DNA of 64,000 bases, taken from assembly GCA_033002965.1 (NCBI GenBank), contig JAURVB010010237.1:1-64000 (forward strand). Reading direction: 5' to 3'. The DNA comes from Piper betle (taxonomy: Eukaryota > Streptophyta > Magnoliopsida > Piperales > Piperaceae). Shown here piece after piece: positions 58,783-64,000 of the stretch. Both the position numbers and the translations under genes were made by a program. Each line of letters begins with the position of its first letter. Position 1 is the stretch's first letter. Under the pieces are notes generated by a model. It saw only the letters and a list, made by a program, of their open reading frames with translations, was not told where the DNA came from and made no database searches.

Positions 58783-61136
58783 TTATGACTGTGCGGCAAT
58801 GTCCACATTTGGCCGCTCAGTTGCTTTCTGGGACACTGCTTTGGAACTTGCCCTCACTTGCTTAGTTCCCACCTTGGAAGAAATTCCACTTTTTCCATTT
58901 GTCTGCACTTTCTGATTGTCCTCTTTGTAGGTGCCTAAACTGTGGCGGTTAAGTTTCCCGCTAGTTGTTTTTCTATTTTCTGCTGGATTCACAACATCAT
59001 TAAAGCTCTTCCTGCGACCAAATTTTGGAGATTTTGCGCGAGTAGTTGGTATCTGGAAAGAAAAATCTTCATATGTAAGACAACATATTCTTCTTAAAAA
59101 CAACAACAATATGCAATCCTGGAAACCAGACTATACATGTGTAAAATCATAAGAATCTTAAAAAAAGAGTAATTGTTTGAGCTTTTTTGCTTCTTTAAAG
59201 CTTTCAAAAAAAGGAATTCACTCACTATATGAAATACAAAATTAAAAAAAACAGAGAGAAGTTTAATTTCAACTACTAGATTAGCAAGCACAATGCATAG
59301 AGTCATATAAGTAAATTATACCTTCTTGAGCTCAACCTTTGGAGGTGGGCCTTCGTTATAGAAGCTTGGCATAGGATTTGCTTTAAATGTCATGCTCTTA
59401 CGGAGCTGCTTCAAAGCTGCCTCTCGCTCCTCCTGTTGCATGAAACCAGACATTGATTCAATGGATGATAATGCAAACATGACAATAAATACTTGGTGCC
59501 AAGAACTCTTTTTCTTTCAACTTTTGGTTCCATCATACAACATATATTTCATAGATATCAAGTTGGAACAATTTATCTCCTTTGCATAAAAAAGCATCCA
59601 AATAAAAAAGTTTGATAGTTTTCTTCAGCCTAACCAATCATACTCTTTCTAAAAGTTAGAATATTTCACTGTTTATAGGAATGCAAAGTTTAAACTATGT
59701 TTGACTTTAATCCAAGAAACAAAGGAGTAAAATAAGAATCCGTTATAATTTCAATGAGCATTTCTCATGAAAGTTTCTGAAGTAAAAAGTTTGAGCATGT
59801 CCTCAACATTTTCTACATTCAGATAAAAATTCAAATTGCAATCAAACACCAACAAAAATTTAAAGTGTGCTTCAAGCAAGAATATTTCATTTTTCAATCC
59901 AAATTAATAGCAAATAAGCATTAAGAAGTACTATAGAGACACGCATTTATATGTACAAAAAAATCAGAAAAAGCAAATACCTTGGTCCTTGCTTCAGACT
60001 GGTTTTTTCAGCTTCTAGAGCTTGGTGTTTCTCCTCTAGCTTTTGGTAAAACTGCATAAGAGATAAAAATCTCAGTCAAAATTTATTGCAACGTTCACTG
60101 AACTTGTTTCCTTAGAAGTTAGAAGCCAATAGTTTTACTTGGCTGTAAGGACTCACACTGATATTTATAGCATACACATACAATATAAGTGTATCATCAA
60201 AGTTTTAAGATAAATTACAAGACTTAGAAACAAATGCCACATGATACCTCTTTCCGCTTCTCTGCACGTTCAGTGACCCTAAATACTGGAGCACTTGTAG
60301 CAATAGTCCTTGATTTGATTGCTCGAATTGATGCAGCAGTGCTATAAATTGCAGAACAAGTAAATCAATGGATAGTTATAAAATTATGCAATATTTAACA
60401 TGAAAATGAAAATAACACATACGAAGAAGCAACAGAGCAAGCATCCTCTTCATCACCATGCTTGGTGTTATCAGGTTGTGAAGGTTTCATTGGCTGCAAA
60501 AAGTTAGCATGAACTTTTCATCCTAATGTTGAAGGCTCAAAAATCAATCAGCGAGCAAGAACTTAACGTTTATTCCCTAAATTAATAATTGGAGGAAGAT
60601 CAAGCAAATACCTGAGTCTTCTTTACACTCGTAAACTGCACATTAGTGACCACAGTTTTGGTCCCACCAGTAGTTCCTTCAGCTCTAAGTTCTTGAAATC
60701 CACATTTTTCTGTTGCTAAAGTGAATGGCTGGGGAACAGTACAGTGAGCACTGATGTTTCCAATTTTCACAGTGGGCATATTTGGAGAACTAGATTTCTT
60801 TTCTTTGATTAATGTATCATCCACATCCTTTACTGCATTTTCAGCTTGATCATGATCTTTGCAACTGATTTTAGCAAAAGATGCATCCAGATTATCACAA
60901 GTATTACCAGTATGGCAGGTAACTGTATTTCCTTCATCAACCATTTCACTGGACTCTTTATCTTCAAAGTCATTTTCTAAACTATGTGGGTCTGAACTCG
61001 CCTTGAATTGTCCATACAATTCACTCACCCCACCTTGAACAGGAATCAAATCCTCAGGAGATTCATGAATATCTCCGTTCGAATAAACAGTAACATTGTC
61101 CTCGTCAAAAACTGTATCAACAATTTCCCTGCCCAT
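58783..61136 (-). CDS. WAVE-DAMPENED2-like, TPX2-domain microtubule protein
   Basis: A plant microtubule-bundling protein; WVD2/WDL members control cell expansion and root waving. Exons: 61136-60612, 60493-60423, 60341-60248, 60051-59981, 59432-59322, 59052-58783. The MGRE start is typical of the family and follows a splice acceptor at 61141; an upstream leader exon ends at a GTAAG donor at 62341. The N-terminal half is acidic. The TPX2 core runs through [67 protein letters not shown] and [10 protein letters not shown]; the tail is basic. The coding sum is 1142, one short of 1143. In exon 4 the frame slips at a six-base A run (T6 on the plus strand, 60003-60008): one more A turns KTSLKQGPR into KNQSEARTK, exactly the expected family sequence leading into EEREAAL. 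Corrected length 380 residues. I regard the gene as real. Confidence 0.87.
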
Positions 61137-62340
61137 ATTCCCTACACAGAAAAACATGCAGCTAAGTATCCTAAAAACGAATACACAATACAACCTATCA
61201 GAGCAATAAGGATCACAAACTTTTAAATATATATGAACATTAACTTAAAAATATAATAGCCTACATTAAATATATCGAGGATTCTCCTTGACGAACACAA
61301 GGGAAGGAATAGAAGACACAAACTGGTCAACCTAAATTGCTGTTGATGAAGATCAAATCATTATCCCAAAGGGATATAACTAAAACGCAGACATCCACTC
61401 CAACATATGTGAATGGATCCATCAATTGTGTCTGCAACAAAAATGCCAACAAATTCCAAAGAAAACAAATTTCACAATAGTTTCTTAGGCAAAAAACCGT
61501 TATGATGGCCGCAGGTATTTAATTTAATTGGGTGGATGATTATTTATGGTTCACATTACCTTTTTAATATATTTATATTGTTCACTACTTGTTGAAGATT
61601 ACATAAATGGATAGCCCATTCTTCCATGTGAAACAGACTGCAGAATCGCAACTTACATGGTTAGACAAAAACAGAAGGCAATTACACTATCGCAAGAAAA
61701 TAGAAAAAATGAACTGCTGTTTAAGAGGTGACAGCTGATTTAAATCCAGTCTATAAAGAAGGCGCTAAAAAATTTGAAGAGAATTTTGAGATAAAGACTG
61801 TTATTTGTACTAACACTAATCGCCGCATTGATGATAGTACTGAGAAAAATAATGAACACATCATTACACTCTACGCCACATAAAGATCGTAAACTATTCA
61901 AATCTCAACATTCTCAGGAAAAAAATTGACAAAAAAAGAAAACGTAATGCGAAGACAAAAAGCAAGCACATTTCCCCTAATGAATCACACAAGTAGCTGG
62001 CATTGGCATAAAAAATGCGAAAATCGAAACATTCTACCCCAATCCACTACCTCCGACTTGCAAAATCTTCAGCAAAAGCGGAAATGCAAGCAAAGCTCCA
62101 CCAAAAAGCACCAAAGAACCCTCCTTTTCAACACAAGAACTCCCTCTCCAACCGATTCCTCAACAGTCCATCCCCAGATTCACCACAGCTTCAAAACGAA
62201 CCTTAACGAGGCCAAAAAAACCTCAAAAAAATCCCCAAAAAAAGACGCACAACAACCGCCCAACCCCAAACAGAAACCGGTCCCGATCCAGACGACGAGA
62301 GGATGCAAACAAAGAAGGGGAGGTGGAGCATTTCGCTTAC

Positions 62341-62490
62341 AGTTGTTGCTGCCGGCGATCGGAATCAGAACTCCAGCGGCGGAGGGGAGATTTTACGGCC
62401 GACGGAGACGGAGACGGAGACGCCGACGGAGGCAACGATCTCGCACGGCGGTTCGTCAGGCGGTGGGCTTTATACCCGCCCACCGACGCC
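62341..62490 (-). other. Probable 5' leader exon of the WVD2-like gene
   Basis: On the minus strand, CAACAACT is followed by GTAAGCG at 62341, a good donor that would splice to the acceptor at 61142 just before the MGRE start codon. The exon is GC-rich with GGAGAC/CGGAGA repeats (62398-62425). Its 5' edge is a guess, near the shift to AT-rich sequence at 62530. The plus-strand frame here is an artefact. Confidence 0.5.
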
Positions 62491-62529
62491 GTTAAGTAAC
62501 GGCTCATCGGCGGGTTCGAAAATTTGAAA

Positions 62530-64000
62530 ACCCTAGCGTGGGCTTGTTTTACTTTTTTATTTTTTTTACTTTTTGGATTAATTGACTTTTTTTAACCGTG
62601 CAGCAAAATTTTATACCCGTACCTAATTTAGTATTTTATTTCGTTAAATGGGTTTAGAATTTTAAATCTTTTATTAGTCTTGCTTCATTGGGACAATGAT
62701 TCTCAAATTTGATTAATGATATTTTCTACTGATAAAGTTGATAACCTTAATGATTTCCATTAGTTATTTCTACTGCTTGCAATAGAAAAATAATTATAAC
62801 TTTTAATATATAACTCCCTAAAATCACTAGTAGCATTAATTTTATCGTTATGAAATATCATTAGCCTCAACTTTTTTGTCAGTTATGTTAGTTGATAGAG
62901 TAAGATTTAAATAATGCATATCAAAGTGGTAAAAGTTTTTATCTTCTTTAACAATACTGTAGAATAAATAATATTATGAATCATATCAGGTTAATTAGAA
63001 ATTCGTGCTAAATTTCACTAAGCATCAAAGATTTAATGATAAATTGTGACCGTTTTGGACCACAACTTTGCAGGCTTAAATCTCTAAACGAGTGAACTCA
63101 AATTCTATCTCAAATTTATATACAATATGTCATGTACAAGTAGATCAATTAAGACGATTAGGTACCTTTAATTAAAAAATAAGTATATGTTCAAATAATT
63201 AATTTTATATTTAAAAAGTCAAATAAATAAAATTTTATGAAAATGTAATGCATCTCGACCAAAATTAAAATTTGTGTAGGACTTATACTCGAATTATGAG
63301 ATATCCGCAAAATAAGCCCGCCAAGTGCCAACAAAAATATTTCAATGTACTTTAATTTAATAAAGTTTAAATTATCAAGACCAGAGAAATAGTGAATTTT
63401 GTTTGCGTCCAATATTAAATAATAGTTATAAATATTGTAAATTTTCAAATTTACTTATACGATTAATTAAGGTAAATTTTCAAAGATTTGTTTTATTAAT
63501 TTCTCTACTTTGAAATCTACCGACCGGTCCGGATTGGGATCCGAGATTGGCGGGGGTCTGTCTTGTACGAAACAAGAATCTTAAATGTAAATGAACGGTT
63601 CGGTCGAAGCTTGATTTGTTTCTTAAAATATTAGGCCAGAGCCAGGATTAAACCGGGCCAAGCATCATTTTTTATACTAAGGTAAATATCAATATATGTA
63701 AGCTCAACTATGAGCCATACATGCACATGATTTTGATTGTGGCAAGTCTGATCAGCCTTATATATTATCTGCATCGACTGCTAGAGTAATACATACAATT
63801 ATTTTTACCAACACTAATATTCAAAACATGGGTAGTTAGGATCCGATTGTTAATATGCATTAAAGAATAGTAATTTTGAAATTAGTAGGTGCCATGTCTT
63901 GCAAGTTGACAGATAGTCAACGTTAGAATTAGTGGGAGCCAATATTGTTTCACCCAAGGGTGTCATGGCTTATCATCGAGATATTATTTTACGTGTGTTT
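62530..64000. other. AT-rich spacer to window end
   Basis: Promoter of the WVD2-like gene at the beginning, then AT-rich sequence. I see no gene, tRNA or clear repeat. Confidence 0.4.

Overview
This is nuclear DNA of a flowering plant. Every recognisable gene belongs to a plant family, genes carry many GT-AG introns, spacers are AT-rich with small DNA transposons and TA microsatellites, and there is no operon-like packing. A monocot is my best guess, because one intronless UDP-glycosyltransferase exon and several first exons are extremely GC-rich next to AT-rich neighbours. That is inference, and I cannot name the species.

Layout. 0-4.4 kb: AT-rich spacer, then a decayed GAUT5/6-like galacturonosyltransferase (+). 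4.6-21.6 kb: three cysteine-rich receptor-like kinases (CRKs), all on the minus strand. CRK-A (4.7-7.8) and CRK-C (17.7-21.6) are near-identical copies that also share a scrap of the GAUT 3' end; CRK-B (12.5-16.0) between them is a more divergent paralogue. The 8.7-11.7 kb spacer holds a candidate hAT-like element with an 8-bp target duplication, a small inverted-repeat element between TA microsatellites, a GC-rich island and a 0.3-kb MITE that encloses a copy of its own flank. 22-30 kb: CFM3-like chloroplast intron-splicing factor (+), convergent with a GAT1-like GABA transporter (-). 33-34.7 kb: group IId WRKY (+). 36.8-38.3 kb: UGT73-like glycosyltransferase (+). 43-47 kb: protein with two zinc knuckles (-). 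51-54 kb: membrane-anchored START protein (-). 54-56.6 kb: a large GC-rich foldback element between TA microsatellites and a GC-rich minisatellite island. 58.8-62.4 kb: TPX2-domain WAVE-DAMPENED2-like protein (-).

I placed splice junctions by hand and summed exon lengths. The three CRKs, CFM3, the GABA transporter and the zinc-knuckle gene give totals divisible by three with family-consistent joins. The WRKY, UGT, START and WVD2-like genes are each exactly one base short. Each gap falls in or beside a same-base run, so base-calling deletions are a better explanation than four separate gene deaths.

Functionally the window mixes housekeeping or organelle genes with defence-type genes (CRK cluster, WRKY). 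Nothing indicates a shared pathway. The most interesting parts are the CRK/GAUT-scrap duplication and the mobile elements.
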